DNA of 64,000 bases, from contig NZ_CP160403.1 in NCBI RefSeq assembly GCF_040782645.1, positions 4,747,001 to 4,811,000 of the forward strand, given 5' to 3'. A program made the position numbers and the translations under genes. Of the stretch, positions 1-7,815 are shown piece after piece; within the stretch, counting starts at the first letter, position 1, and every line of letters begins with the position of its first letter. This DNA is from Streptomyces sp. HUAS ZL42 (lineage in GTDB: Bacteria; Actinomycetota; Actinomycetes; Streptomycetales; Streptomycetaceae). A model generated the notes under the pieces. The model worked only from the letters and a program-made list of their open reading frames with translations. It did no database searches and was not told the origin of the DNA.

Positions 1-889
1 GTTCGGCCAGGATGCGGGCGCCGGTGAGGGCGCCGAGGCCGGGGAAGCTGGTGATGATTTCGGCGTCTGGGTGGGTGGTGAAGGCGGCTGTGGTGGCGGC
101 TTCGAGCTCGTCGGCGCTGGTGCAGGCGGCGTCGAACTGCCGCAGCAGAGCAAGGGCTTTGGTGCCCATGGCCTGCTCGACCAGGGGCGGTTGCTGCATC
201 TGGGGTTCGCGCAGCAAGGTGTGGAGGCGTTCGACTTCGCCGGTGATCTCGCGTTGGCGGCCGGCCTTTTTGAGGATGGCTCGCAGTTGGGGGCGGGTGA
301 GCTGGGCGGCCTGGGTGGGCGTGGGGGCCGCGGCGAGCAGGGTGCGGGTGACGGGTGAGGCGAGGCCTTCGCGGAAGTGCTTGAAGACGGTGAGGAAGCC
401 GGGGAAGTACTGGCGCAGGTGGGAGCGGAGGCGGTTGCCGGTCTGGACGCGGTCCCAGACGGCGTCCTGCTGGGCTCGGGCCAGGACGGCGACGGCCTGG
501 GCAAGGTGGCTGTCTGCGGGCAGAGGGCGGTGTTCTGCGGGGTCGGTGCGCAGGATGTGGGCCAGGACCTTGGCGTCGAGGTGGTCGGACTTCTTGCGGC
601 TGAGGGCGTAGCGGTCGCGGTAGCGGGCGGCGGTGAGCGGGTTGATCACGTAGATGGGTCTGCTGGTGGTGCGTAAGCAGGCGACCAGGAGGCCGTGAGA
701 GGTCTCGATGGCGACGGGGATCGGGTTGTCTGGGCTGTCGCCGTGTTGGGCCAGCAGCTGAAGGAGCTGGCTCAGGCCGGCTGGGGTGTCGTCGATGCGG
801 AGCTTGTCCAGGAGGGTGCCGGCCTCGTCGAGCAGTGCGATGTCGTGGTGGTCGGTGGCCCAGTCGATGCCGCAGAACACGCTGGTCAT
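1..889 (-). CDS. IS110-family transposase (3' end outside window)
   Basis: DEDD-type transposase/recombinase that would excise and insert the element as a circle. The first 296 residues are visible. The N-terminal RuvC-like domain starts MTSVFCGIDWATDHHD, whose first catalytic Asp is in GIDWA, and continues with a VAIETSHGLLV strand and a KKSDHLDAKVLAHILR helix typical of the family. The C-terminal transposase_20 domain begins at the edge with ITSFPGLGALTGARILAE, a helix-hairpin-helix-like segment; the conserved Ser beyond it is cut off. The ATG at 887-889 starts right before the conserved domain. The open frame has no stop before base 1, so the gene is cut by the window, not visibly broken. 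Confidence 0.88.
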   Translation of the reverse strand, partial: MTSVFCGIDWATDHHDIALLDEAGTLLDKLRIDDTPAGLSQLLQLLAQHGDSPDNPIPVAIETSHGLLVACLRTTSRPIYVINPLTAARYRDRYALSRKKSDHLDAKVLAHILRTDPAEHRPLPADSHLAQAVAVLARAQQDAVWDRVQTGNRLRSHLRQYFPGFLTVFKHFREGLASPVTRTLLAAAPTPTQAAQLTRPQLRAILKKAGRQREITGEVERLHTLLREPQMQQPPLVEQAMGTKALALLRQFDAACTSADELEAATTAAFTTHPDAEIITSFPGLGALTGARILAE

Positions 890-1322
890 AGGGGTGTCCT
901 TGGGTGGGTGCCGGTGGTGTGGTGGTCGCCGTGGCGGGGTTGCGCGTCTCCCTAATGGCAGGGCTCACGGGCCCGTCATCCGATTAGCCGTTCGCAATCC
1001 CAGCGGCCGTCAGGGGTCTCGGTCAGCTGCGGAACTGGGGCGTTCGCCGAGCGGTGAGAGGTGTTCCCTGGCGGCGGCTTGGACCACGAGAGCCAACGAT
1101 GCCGCTGCTTGTGTGCGAGCGGGGGTGGCGGTGCCGGTCCGCGCGGGACGAAGGCATGAGCGCGGACCGGCCCCGCCACCCCCGCGATGCTGCACATGGG
1201 CGAGCAGGCACGTGGGGGCCGACTCTGTCTTGAGAGGTCAGGCCTCAGGAGCGATTACGGATCACCACATACAGACCCGCCCAAGACGCTCGGCATGAGA
1301 AGCCCATCGTCTTACCGCGCCA
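890..1322 (-). ncRNA. IS110 non-coding 5' end, candidate bridge-RNA region
   Basis: These 433 bases precede the transposase and contain no convincing gene: short open frames on both strands are Arg/Pro-rich shadows. In IS110 elements the non-coding end upstream of the recombinase is known to be transcribed into a structured bridge RNA that pairs with target and donor DNA. A very strong hairpin (1119-1185) lies inside. I have not identified the target- or donor-binding loops, so the RNA is inferred from position and structure only. Confidence 0.35.
1119..1185. repeat. 26-bp near-perfect inverted repeat in the IS110 non-coding end
   Basis: Arms 1119-1144 and 1160-1185 pair over 26 bp with one mismatch (T1132 against C1172), around a 15-base loop. 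No T-tract follows on either strand. It could be part of a structured RNA, a transcription barrier shielding the element, or an older palindromic repeat. Confidence 0.85.
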
Positions 1323-1694
1323 TTAGGTGCGCACCTGCCCCATGAGCGCCGCGGCCTCGACGTCGTGGCCCTGTACGTCTCCGATCACGAACCCCACCGA
1401 GCCGTCCGGCATGAGGAATCCGTCGTACCAGTCGCCCCCGATGTCCAGCCCGGTCCGCGCGGGGGCGTACCGTCCCGCCGCCTGCAGACAGGGCAGGACC
1501 GGCAGCTCGGCGGCGAGAACCTGGCGCTGCAGAGCGCTGGCGAGCTCGATGCGCGCCTGCTGGAACTTGATCCGGTCGAGTATGCGGCCGGTGAGATCAT
1601 CGAGCGTCCGCAGCAGCTCTCCGCTGCCGCTGGGCGAAGCGATACGTCGTCGAGGCATGGCATCACACTCCGCGTGCTTTCGGAGTTGCGCCAT
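1323..1694 (-). pseudogene. RsbU/SpoIIE-type PP2C phosphatase, truncated by the IS110 element
   Basis: The 123 remaining residues are the N-terminal part of a Streptomyces serine phosphatase: a helical linker (SGELLRTLDDLTGRILDRIKFQ), the family start of the PP2C fold with GLDIGGDWYDGF, then FVIGDVQGHDVEAAALMGQVRT and an immediate stop. Complete relatives continue for roughly another hundred residues with the second metal-binding Asp cluster, absent here. GDWYD and GDVQGHD, the first metal-binding motifs, are intact. ATG 1694 is preceded by AAGGTG at good spacing and by a TACCGT -10-like box. The protein should be inactive. Truncation coincides with the inferred IS110 border. Confidence 0.75.
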
Positions 1695-2137
1695 ATATCA
1701 CCTTTTTACGGTACCCCGCGGGAATGGATGCCTGAGGCCACCGGGCCGCGTACGGCGGCACTCGACGAGGTACGCCGAGCGGCCAACGGCAGTGGCGAGC
1801 CCGGCCTTTGACCACTGGGGGACGGAACGTTGCCGGGGCTTGTCATCCGTCTGCCAGGATCACGACGGCGGCCCTCCCGCCAGTACGCCAGGCCCGGCAC
1901 CCGCGCCGCGACCGACATCCACCCCGAGATCCTGGGAGGACCCTTCGGAGCCGACTCGATCCCGGCAGCCGCCGCCAGCCCTGGAGCACGGGGTGGACCC
2001 CGACCCCCCGTTCGCCGGGACCCTCGCCCTCGGGCCGACTCCCGGCGGCGGGCGTACGAGTTGGTGGACGCGTTCCTGCGCCGTCTGCCCGAGCTCAGCT
2101 CGGCGTGAGGACGATCGCCTGGCCGCCCGCACTCGCC
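1695..2137. other. Intergenic stretch without a supported gene
   Basis: About 440 bases between the broken phosphatase and the GtrA-like frame. The promoter of the phosphatase fragment probably sits at its left edge (TACCGT near 1706-1711 on the minus strand). Open frames here are low-complexity Arg/Pro/Gly translations without recognisable domains. A short plus-strand tail ending RRAYELVDAFLRRLPELSSA (stop near 2108) looks more protein-like than the rest and may be a gene remnant, but I cannot assign it. Confidence 0.4.
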
Positions 2138-2464
2138 ATGGCCACGTCCACCGTGGTCTCCGAGGTGACGGTCTGGGTACTGACCACGACCGGCGTCCGG
2201 CGCGAGCACTGGCAGTCCGCGGGCTCGGCGACGGCCGCCTACGTGGTGACCTGCGCCGCGATGTTCGGCCTGCACCTGGTGCAGCCGTCACCGGGGCTGC
2301 TGACCGAGCAGATGGTCTTCCTCGGCGCCTCCGGTCTCGCCGGCATCTGCCGCTTCGTGGTCCTGCGGTCGTACGTCTTCGCCACCCGCCGCGACGCCGG
2401 AACCGCGCCGGCGCGGGCGCGTGCGAAGAGCGCGGCGACGGTGCCCGTCCTGGCTCCGGCGTAG
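2138..2464 (+). CDS. Small GtrA-like membrane protein, possibly a truncated remnant
   Basis: The 108-aa product from ATG 2138 has about three hydrophobic segments (near residues 1-17, 28-47 and 58-82) and ends its last segment with ICRFVVLRSYVFATRR, similar to the end of GtrA domains (RF-LLR-WVF) that follow glycosyltransferases in polyprenol-phosphate-sugar pathways. GtrA normally has four segments, so the start may be missing. The open frame extends upstream to 1808 with low-complexity residues. No ribosome-binding site is evident at 2138. Treat the function as tentative; a decayed gene next to the IS element is equally likely. Confidence 0.4.
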   Translation: MATSTVVSEVTVWVLTTTGVRREHWQSAGSATAAYVVTCAAMFGLHLVQPSPGLLTEQMVFLGASGLAGICRFVVLRSYVFATRRDAGTAPARARAKSAATVPVLAPA

Positions 2465-2487
2465 GGCATGAGCGGCGAGGCGATGCG

Positions 2488-2850
2488 TCAGCCGGCGGCC
2501 TTCAGTCCCGTGGCCCGGCCCTCCTCGTCCCACCGCACTTCCAGGATCCGCTCGACCGCGTCGCGGTCGATGGGTCCGAACACGTGCGGAAACAGGGTGC
2601 CCTCGGCGACACCGGGCGGGGGAGCGGGGATCGCCGCCTCCCATTCGCACCTCGCGGTGAGCCGGTCCTCGTCCAGCAGCAGCGCCAGCAGCGGCCTCGA
2701 CGCATCCCGGTAGAACGCGTTGACGACGGCCAGCGTGGTCTCCTCGTCGGGAGAACAGTGCACGAAACCCTCCTCCGCGAGGGAAGCGGGTGCGTACGAC
2801 TGCCCTGAACCGGCGTTCCAGACCACGCTCGGCACGACGTGATAGATCAT
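2488..2850 (-). CDS. DUF952 domain-containing protein
   Basis: A 120-aa cytosolic protein matching the DUF952 family: N-terminal MIYHVVPSVVW, a central LAEEGFVHCSPDEET motif, an LLALLLDEDRL strand and C-terminal GTLFPHVFGPIDRDAV. Family members are small single-domain proteins of about this length, with no established reaction; the conserved His/Cys/Glu pattern suggests a mono-ADP-ribosyltransferase-like fold. ATG 2850 is chosen because the conserved domain begins at residue 1. It lies 17 bases downstream of the DNA glycosylase gene on the same strand, so the two are probably co-transcribed. Confidence 0.8.
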   Translation of the reverse strand: MIYHVVPSVVWNAGSGQSYAPASLAEEGFVHCSPDEETTLAVVNAFYRDASRPLLALLLDEDRLTARCEWEAAIPAPPPGVAEGTLFPHVFGPIDRDAVERILEVRWDEEGRATGLKAAG

Positions 2851-2867
2851 GTCCCGGTTATACAGCG

Positions 2868-3656
2868 TCAGGACCCCTCCGGCTGACACCGCGGGCACCA
2901 CACCGTCCCACGGCCTGCCATGCGGGACCGGCTCAGGGAGTGGCCACAGCGCGGGCAGATCGGGACGGGGTCGTCGCGGCGGCCGGTGATCCAGGAGTCG
3001 CGCGGAGGGACGCAGCCGGCGCTGACCGCGGAACGCAGGGTGCGGCGCATCTGTGTGTACAGGCGACGGCGTTCGGCCTCGCTCAGATCGCTCGCCCGGC
3101 TGCTGGGGCGCAGCCTCGCGCGCCACAGGATCTCGTCGGCGAGCAGATTGCCCAGTCCGGCGAGGACGTGCTGGTCGGTGAGGACGGTCTTGACCTTGCC
3201 GCGGTGTGAAACGAGCGCGGCCTCGAACTCCCTCCGGTCCACCGCCATCGCGTCGGGGCCCTGGCGGGCCAGCATCCGTTCGACGTCGGAGTCGTCGTCG
3301 GCCAGCCAGAGACCCTGCAGCTTGCGCTGGTCGCGGAAGCGGAGCTGACGGCCGCCGCTCAGGGTGAACAGGACCCGGTCGTGGGGCTCGACCGCGCAGT
3401 CGGGACGGCAGCACACCAGTTGACCGGTCATGCCGAAGTGCAGCATGAGGGTGGGACCACCCGTGCGGGCGAGCAGCCACTTCCCGTGCCGCTCGGGCTC
3501 GGTGAAGCGCCGGCCCTCCAGCGCCTCGCGCAGCCGCCGCGCGCTCACCTCGTGCAGCACGCCCGAGTCGCGCACCTGGACGCGTCGGACGACCCTGCCC
3601 TTCGCACAGGACTCGAGGACCTTCCGGAATCCCTCGACGTCTGGCAGCTCAGGCAT
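2868..3656 (-). CDS. Fpg/Nei-family DNA glycosylase
   Basis: Base-excision repair enzyme that removes oxidised bases and nicks the abasic site. The 262-aa protein begins MPELPDVEGF: Pro2 is the Schiff-base nucleophile and Glu3 the catalytic acid. HGKWLLAR supplies the conserved Lys, LAGLGNLLADEILW the helix-two-turn-helix, and the C-terminal zinc finger has C-x2-C spacing twice (CPRCGHSLSRSRMAG then CPRC). Length matches the family. The Asp at position 6 instead of Glu and the sequence style fit the actinobacterial Fpg/Nei subgroup rather than housekeeping MutM. It is followed closely by the DUF952 gene. Confidence 0.9.
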   Translation of the reverse strand: MPELPDVEGFRKVLESCAKGRVVRRVQVRDSGVLHEVSARRLREALEGRRFTEPERHGKWLLARTGGPTLMLHFGMTGQLVCCRPDCAVEPHDRVLFTLSGGRQLRFRDQRKLQGLWLADDDSDVERMLARQGPDAMAVDRREFEAALVSHRGKVKTVLTDQHVLAGLGNLLADEILWRARLRPSSRASDLSEAERRRLYTQMRRTLRSAVSAGCVPPRDSWITGRRDDPVPICPRCGHSLSRSRMAGRGTVWCPRCQPEGS

Positions 3657-4038
3657 GGGGAGCCTCCTTCAGCCGGCCGACGTTCGACGCGTCCGGAATC
3701 CATCCTCGCCGAGGTGGCGCCGAGGCGCGGCTGGAGGACCGGAGGGACTGACGGCGTTCCGCTGCCGGCCCGCTGGCCCAGTCCCTGCTCCCCGCCGACC
3801 GAACGACGACACCGCCTCCCGCCGGCCCGGAGGCGCCCGGTGCTGCGGCCGGCGCGGGGTGGGTCGCGCAACCCGGCGTTGACGGGTGCCCCGCCCGCGT
3901 CCCCCGGGCACGACTGCCCGTGGCTGGGGCTTTCGGCCGGGCCCTCGGGCCGTGTGCGGCGGATCGGTCGCACGGCCACCGTGACCGTGGTGAGGGTGTC
4001 GGACTCGCGTCACTCGGAGATGCGAGCGCCGAGGCACA
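3657..4038. other. Intergenic stretch without a supported gene
   Basis: This stretch separates the glycosylase start (3656) from the terminator of the lysyl-oxidase-like gene. Several long frames are open on both strands, but all translate to Arg/Pro/Gly-rich low-complexity sequence with no conserved motif, as expected from high GC. I see no RNA gene. It should hold the promoter of the glycosylase-DUF952 pair. Confidence 0.5.
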
Positions 4039-4074
4039 GCCCTGGCCCTGTTCGTCTGGACACAGGACCAGGGC
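4039..4074 (-). terminator. Hairpin terminator of the lysyl-oxidase-like gene
   Basis: GCCCTGGCCCTGT (4039-4051) pairs with its complement at 4062-4074 with one mismatch, loop of about 10 bases. It lies 8 bases beyond the stop of the gene ending at 4082. Confidence 0.7.
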
Positions 4075-4081
4075 CGGATGC

Positions 4082-5767
4082 CTACGGAGCGTTGATCAGG
4101 TCGTACGGCGGGACGGTCACCGTGCGGGCGCCCGGGGTGCCTCCCAGGATCACCTTGCGCAGGGCGACGTTGTTGTTCAGGTTGGTCTCCTGCAGGCGCT
4201 TCGCCGGGTTGGCGCGGACCTCGATGTAGTACGTGCCGTTGGGCAGGTCGGTGATCTCGAAGGACTGGCCGGGACGGTACTGCGTGTACGTGTCGCCGGA
4301 GCCGACGTCGAGGACCTCACGCACGGAGATCGAGTTCTGCTGCCCGCACGCCGTCGACAGATCGGTGTTGTACGGGTGCCAGTTGGCGTTCTTCACCGTG
4401 TAGTCGATGGCGTCGGTGTTGGCCAGGCAGAACGCCTCCTTGCCGCTGCGCACCTCCTTGGTCTTGTCCTCGCTCAGCAGCCGGTAGCTGGCGAAGTCCG
4501 TGAAGTGCCAGTGCTCGTGGCCCGACCGCGGGTCCCACTCCATGGTGCCGGAGGGGGTGTAGCCGACCTGCTTGCCCTTCGCGTCGTAGAAGTACTGGTA
4601 CGCGTCCATCTTGTCCTTGCCGGGACTGCGGAAGCCGTCCACGACGAGCGGAGCCGGGCCCGCGTTCCAGACGTTGGCGCTGAAGGCGAGGTAGTCCTTG
4701 CCCGGGACGTCCCCTTCCTCGCCGTCGGTGATGGCGATTCCCCAGGCCGGCAGCGAACGCAGGTCGGGCTTGGGCACGTTGGCCGGGACACCCGCGCGGC
4801 CGGCGGGCCGCTTGGAGTTCGGCCGCAGCGCGGGCGCGATGCGGGAGCCGTCGGTGTGCCCGGTCCCGTCGCCGAGGTGGTGGGCCAGGCCGCGGTCCTC
4901 GAGAGCGTGGGAGAGGGCGGGCGGGGTGGGGGCGTCGGCACCGCGCGGGCCGTAGTGGCCGGCGGCGTGCGGAGCGTGTCCGCCGGCGTGGTGGGCGGAG
5001 TGGGAGGCGGTCAGCCCCACGCCACCACCCCCGTCGGCGATCTGACGTACCGTCACCTTGATGGTCGGCCGGTCGTCGGGGATGCCGAACAGGTCGCGGT
5101 ACTTCTTGGCGACGCCGACCTTGGCGGTGTAGTCGCCGGCCGGCAGGTCCACGGGCTTGTCGTAGTCGACGGTGCTGGAGTTGGCCGCCCACCCCTTCTC
5201 GACGCCCCACACCGAGCCCAGCGTGAACGGGTTGGTGGAGCAGCTCTCCGGGTAGTGCGAGGTGGCCGGGGCGTCCGGACGAAGACGCCCGGAGGCGTTG
5301 TTCGGGCAGAAGGTCCCGCTGGTCTTCGACACCTCCTGACCGGACGCGTTCTTGATCGACACCTCGAGGAAGCCGGGCAGGCCGGAGAAGTCCTTCACCA
5401 GGCCGGCGGGCAGTGACTTCGTCTGCGTACGGCTTCCGTTGCGGATGATCTGCTGGGCGACGACGGGGTCCTTGTACGACTTCCGGGTCACCTTGAGCTC
5501 GAGCGGCCCGTTGTCGACAGTGACGTACGTGCCGAGGTCCAGGAAGACCCCGGGCTCCCCCTCCCAGCGGTCGAGCGTCACCGAGTTCGACGCGGCGATC
5601 AGCTTGAGCTTGGGCGTTCCGGCCGGGCTCGCCGGCGCGGCTCCGGCCCCCGGAGCGGCCCCTGCTCCGGCGACGACGACGGTGAGCACGGCGGTGGCGG
5701 CCAGCACCGAGCGTTTGGTTCTGTCCCGGCGCAACTGGCTGGTCATGCGGTGTAACTGACTGGTCAT
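4082..5767 (-). CDS. Secreted lysyl-oxidase-like copper protein
   Basis: A 561-aa exported protein. The N-terminus is basic (RRDRTKRS) and followed by a hydrophobic stretch rich in Ala/Val to about residue 45, with an Ala-X-Ala cleavage context. Around residues 410-430 the GHEHWHFTDFASYRLL motif matches the copper-binding His cluster of the lysyl oxidase family (PF01186), with later FCLAN and GTYYIEVRANP conserved in bacterial members. Known enzymes oxidise primary amines on lysine side chains to aldehydes, cross-linking or modifying proteins outside the cell. A His-rich insert (about residues 250-270) separates an N-terminal beta-rich region from the catalytic half. ATG 5767 has GAGGAA upstream; a second ATG at 5746 is possible. 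Confidence 0.85.
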   Translation of the reverse strand: MTSQLHRMTSQLRRDRTKRSVLAATAVLTVVVAGAGAAPGAGAAPASPAGTPKLKLIAASNSVTLDRWEGEPGVFLDLGTYVTVDNGPLELKVTRKSYKDPVVAQQIIRNGSRTQTKSLPAGLVKDFSGLPGFLEVSIKNASGQEVSKTSGTFCPNNASGRLRPDAPATSHYPESCSTNPFTLGSVWGVEKGWAANSSTVDYDKPVDLPAGDYTAKVGVAKKYRDLFGIPDDRPTIKVTVRQIADGGGGVGLTASHSAHHAGGHAPHAAGHYGPRGADAPTPPALSHALEDRGLAHHLGDGTGHTDGSRIAPALRPNSKRPAGRAGVPANVPKPDLRSLPAWGIAITDGEEGDVPGKDYLAFSANVWNAGPAPLVVDGFRSPGKDKMDAYQYFYDAKGKQVGYTPSGTMEWDPRSGHEHWHFTDFASYRLLSEDKTKEVRSGKEAFCLANTDAIDYTVKNANWHPYNTDLSTACGQQNSISVREVLDVGSGDTYTQYRPGQSFEITDLPNGTYYIEVRANPAKRLQETNLNNNVALRKVILGGTPGARTVTVPPYDLINAP

Positions 5768-5924
5768 CGGTTCCTCGTCTGCGAGTGCCATGGTCAGTGG
5801 CATCGGACTGGACAGCCCACGACCGCCCCACGCTGCGGACGCACCCCACGCGCCCCGGGACCGGTCTGTGAGCACCCCGTGAGACAGGTGAAAGGGGTGT
5901 GGGGGTTGCCTGTTGAGCGGGAAT

Positions 5925-6392
5925 TCAACTGGGTGGGCGCGTTCCGGATAGGTCCGTGCGGTGTTCCTTGGCCCACTTGAGGTGGACGGCGGTCTCCTGG
6001 AAGCCGAGACGGCGGTAGAAGGCGGCCGCCCTGCGGGTCGGGACGGTGACCTCCACATCACGCGCCGCCAGGGCCCTGGCCTGGCAGGCCCGGACGAGTG
6101 CCGTGCCCGTGCCCTGGCCGCGCAGGTGCGCGTCCACGGTGAGTTCGAGCAGTTCCAGGACCGTCCCGCCCGCGAAGAGAGTGGGCATACGCACCGCGAG
6201 TACGTATCCAGCCACGCGCGACTCGCGCTCGGCGACCAGGAACTCGGCCCTGCCCTCCGCCGCCGCCCGCAGGACGTGCGGGAACGTCACCTCGTCGAAG
6301 ACCGCACGGTCGGGGCGATGACTGGTCACGAAGGCGCTGAGGAGGCGGTGGACGTCGTCCGCGTCCGCAGACACGGCCGGACGGACGGTCAT
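5925..6392 (-). CDS. GNAT-family N-acetyltransferase
   Basis: A 155-aa cytosolic acetyl-CoA-dependent transferase of unknown substrate. The fold is readable: N-terminal MTVRPAVSADADDVHRLL, the central beta-strand LELLELTVDAHLRGQGTGTALVRAC carrying the R/Q-x-x-G-x-G/A acetyl-CoA loop, and the C-terminal AAAFYRRLGFQET motif. The start ATG at 6392 overlaps the stop of the upstream YbaK-type gene by four bases (ATGA), implying translational coupling. Confidence 0.85.
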   Translation of the reverse strand: MTVRPAVSADADDVHRLLSAFVTSHRPDRAVFDEVTFPHVLRAAAEGRAEFLVAERESRVAGYVLAVRMPTLFAGGTVLELLELTVDAHLRGQGTGTALVRACQARALAARDVEVTVPTRRAAAFYRRLGFQETAVHLKWAKEHRTDLSGTRPPS

Positions 6393-6886
6393 GCCGGCTC
6401 GTCCGGTGGGGCAGCGGCGATCGGGGCGGTTCTGGCCGACGGGAGTACGGCCATCAGGTCTGCCGCGTCCATCTCGACGGTGAGGTCGGGGTGGCCGCTG
6501 CCGCAGTGGATGCGGCCCAGTTCGGGCACGCTGTCGTCGAAGACGACCACGGCCGTCGGGTCCGCGGAGACGGGGCAGATGCCGCCGGGTCGCATGCCGA
6601 TCCTCGCCAGCCGGCCGGCGTCCGCCGGAGAGAGGTCGGTGCGGCGGATTCCGGCTGCCCTCGCCAACGGGCCGTAGCGCAGCCGGGCGTGACCCGGGAG
6701 TGCGGCCAGGACGAGGCGGTCCTCGGGTGTGACGAAGGCCAGGGTCTTCACGGTCCGCTCCAGCGGAACACCCAACGCGGCGCACACGTCCCGGGGTTCG
6801 ACCGCGCCGGGGTGCTCGTGCAGACGGAAACGCGCACCGAGCGCCACGAGCGTGTCCACCGGGCCGGGCAGTGCGGGATCGTCCAC
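6389..6886 (-). CDS. YbaK/prolyl-tRNA-editing-domain protein
   Basis: A 165-aa single-domain aminoacyl-tRNA deacylase homologue that hydrolyses mischarged tRNA in trans. Family hallmarks are present: EHPGAVEPRDVCAALGVPLERTVKTLAF with the conserved Lys, LVLAALPGHARL, IGMRPGGICPV (the Gly-rich substrate loop) and the C-terminal GSGHPDLTVEM. Length fits YbaK/ProX proteins. It is first in a two-gene unit with the GNAT gene. The exact amino-acid specificity cannot be read from sequence. Confidence 0.87.
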   Translation of the reverse strand: MDDPALPGPVDTLVALGARFRLHEHPGAVEPRDVCAALGVPLERTVKTLAFVTPEDRLVLAALPGHARLRYGPLARAAGIRRTDLSPADAGRLARIGMRPGGICPVSADPTAVVVFDDSVPELGRIHCGSGHPDLTVEMDAADLMAVLPSARTAPIAAAPPDEPA

Positions 6887-6964
6887 GTTGCCGAGATTAC
6901 CGCGTACGCGGCCTCAACCCCTCCGACGTGCGAGAACGGCATTCCCTGTGACGCACAACACAAA

Positions 6965-6987
6965 GCAGGGTGCAAAAATTACCCTGC
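6965..6987. promoter_or_regulatory. Inverted repeat upstream of the first DUF4142 gene, candidate operator
   Basis: GCAGGGT (6965-6971) and ACCCTGC (6981-6987) form a 7-bp palindrome around an A/T-rich nine-base spacer, in the 167-base gap between the divergent YbaK and DUF4142 genes. The A/T-rich centre is unusual for this genome. Which protein binds is unknown. Confidence 0.4.
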
Positions 6988-7053
6988 GCAATGATGGATC
7001 GGCCCGTCTCGTCCGTACCTCCTGGCGTACACGCCGTTCGCACAGGAGGCCGC

Positions 7054-7815
7054 ATGCCCATCTTCTCGCGCAACAAGGTGGGAACCGTCGTGGTGGTCGG
7101 TGCACTGGGTCTGACCCTCACCGCCCTCGCCTACCCCGCCATGCTCGGGGTGCAGACAACGTCCAGTTCCCAGGACCGCATCATCGCCAACACCCGTTAC
7201 GGACCGCTCACCGAGGCGGACCGGGACTTCGTGGTGAAGGTGCGCGCGGCGGGGCTCTGGGAGTACCCGCTCGGGGAGATCGTCATGCAGCGGGGCACGA
7301 CACCGGCGATGAAGGAGGCCGGTGCGCACCTGATCGTCGGTCACGCCGGCCTCGACGACCTGTGCCGCAAGGTCGCGCCCGAGCTCGGCATCACCCTGCC
7401 GAACCAGGCGAGCCCGCAGCAGCAGCAGTTCGTGGCGACGGTGAGCAGCAGCCAGGGCAAGGAGTTCGACTCCACCGCGGTCGGCATCATGCGCGTGACC
7501 CACGGCTCGATCTTCTCGACCATCGCCAAGATCCGCGCCAACACCAGGAACAGCCTGGTCCGCGAGCTCGCCGACCTGGCCAACGACACCGTTCTCGACC
7601 ACATGACCGTGCTCGAGAAGACCGGCCTGGTCAATCAGGAGCAGGTCAACTTCCAGCAGACCACCCCGCCGAAGCTCCCCGCGGACCAGCTCACACCGCC
7701 CCCGCCCCAGGCCGGCGCCCCGGTCGTCGTCCTCACCCCGCGCCCCGACCTCAACATCAACACCCGCAACCCCACGCCCACCCCGTCGGCGGGCGCGACC
7801 GGACAGGCAGGCTGA
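7054..7815 (+). CDS. DUF4142 secreted/membrane-anchored protein (copy 1)
   Basis: A 253-aa exported protein. After a short basic start (MPIFSRNK) a single hydrophobic helix (about residues 8-30) serves as signal or anchor. The DUF4142 helical domain follows, with LTEADRDFVVKVRAAGLWEYPLGE and HAGLDDLCRKVAPELGITLPNQ, and the C-terminal 45 residues are Pro/Thr-rich, probably a cell-wall-spanning linker. The domain is a ferritin-like bundle of unknown role. ATG 7054 is preceded by AGGAGG (7044-7049); longer starts lack this. A close paralogue lies at 23227-23955. The 3' end is part of a tandem duplication (7767-8194). Confidence 0.85.
   Translation: MPIFSRNKVGTVVVVGALGLTLTALAYPAMLGVQTTSSSQDRIIANTRYGPLTEADRDFVVKVRAAGLWEYPLGEIVMQRGTTPAMKEAGAHLIVGHAGLDDLCRKVAPELGITLPNQASPQQQQFVATVSSSQGKEFDSTAVGIMRVTHGSIFSTIAKIRANTRNSLVRELADLANDTVLDHMTVLEKTGLVNQEQVNFQQTTPPKLPADQLTPPPPQAGAPVVVLTPRPDLNINTRNPTPTPSAGATGQAG

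Larger units (their letters stand above)
1..1322 (-). mobile_element. IS110-family insertion sequence, partial
   Basis: The element runs off the left edge of the window. It consists of a transposase reading frame (889 down to base 1) and about 430 bases of non-coding DNA on the 5' side of that gene. The right-hand limit is placed near 1322 because the RsbU-like reading frame on the same strand loses its homology exactly there. IS110 elements usually lack clear terminal inverted repeats and I see none, so the border is inferred from the broken host gene. The rest of the transposase and the 3' half of the host gene should lie left of the window. Confidence 0.7.

Noticed and set aside
976..1211. 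Three overlapping small minus-strand frames in the IS110 end
   Set aside because: Overlapping Arg/Pro/Ala frames across a hairpin; no start signal; better explained as non-coding.
3669..4037. 122-codon minus-strand frame between the glycosylase and lysyl-oxidase-like genes
   Set aside because: Arg/Pro/His-rich, no ribosome-binding site, no motif.
3920..5416. Long plus-strand open frame (about 500 codons) opposite the lysyl-oxidase-like gene
   Set aside because: Val/Arg/Gly-rich shadow; the minus strand has a signal peptide, copper motif, ribosome-binding site and terminator.
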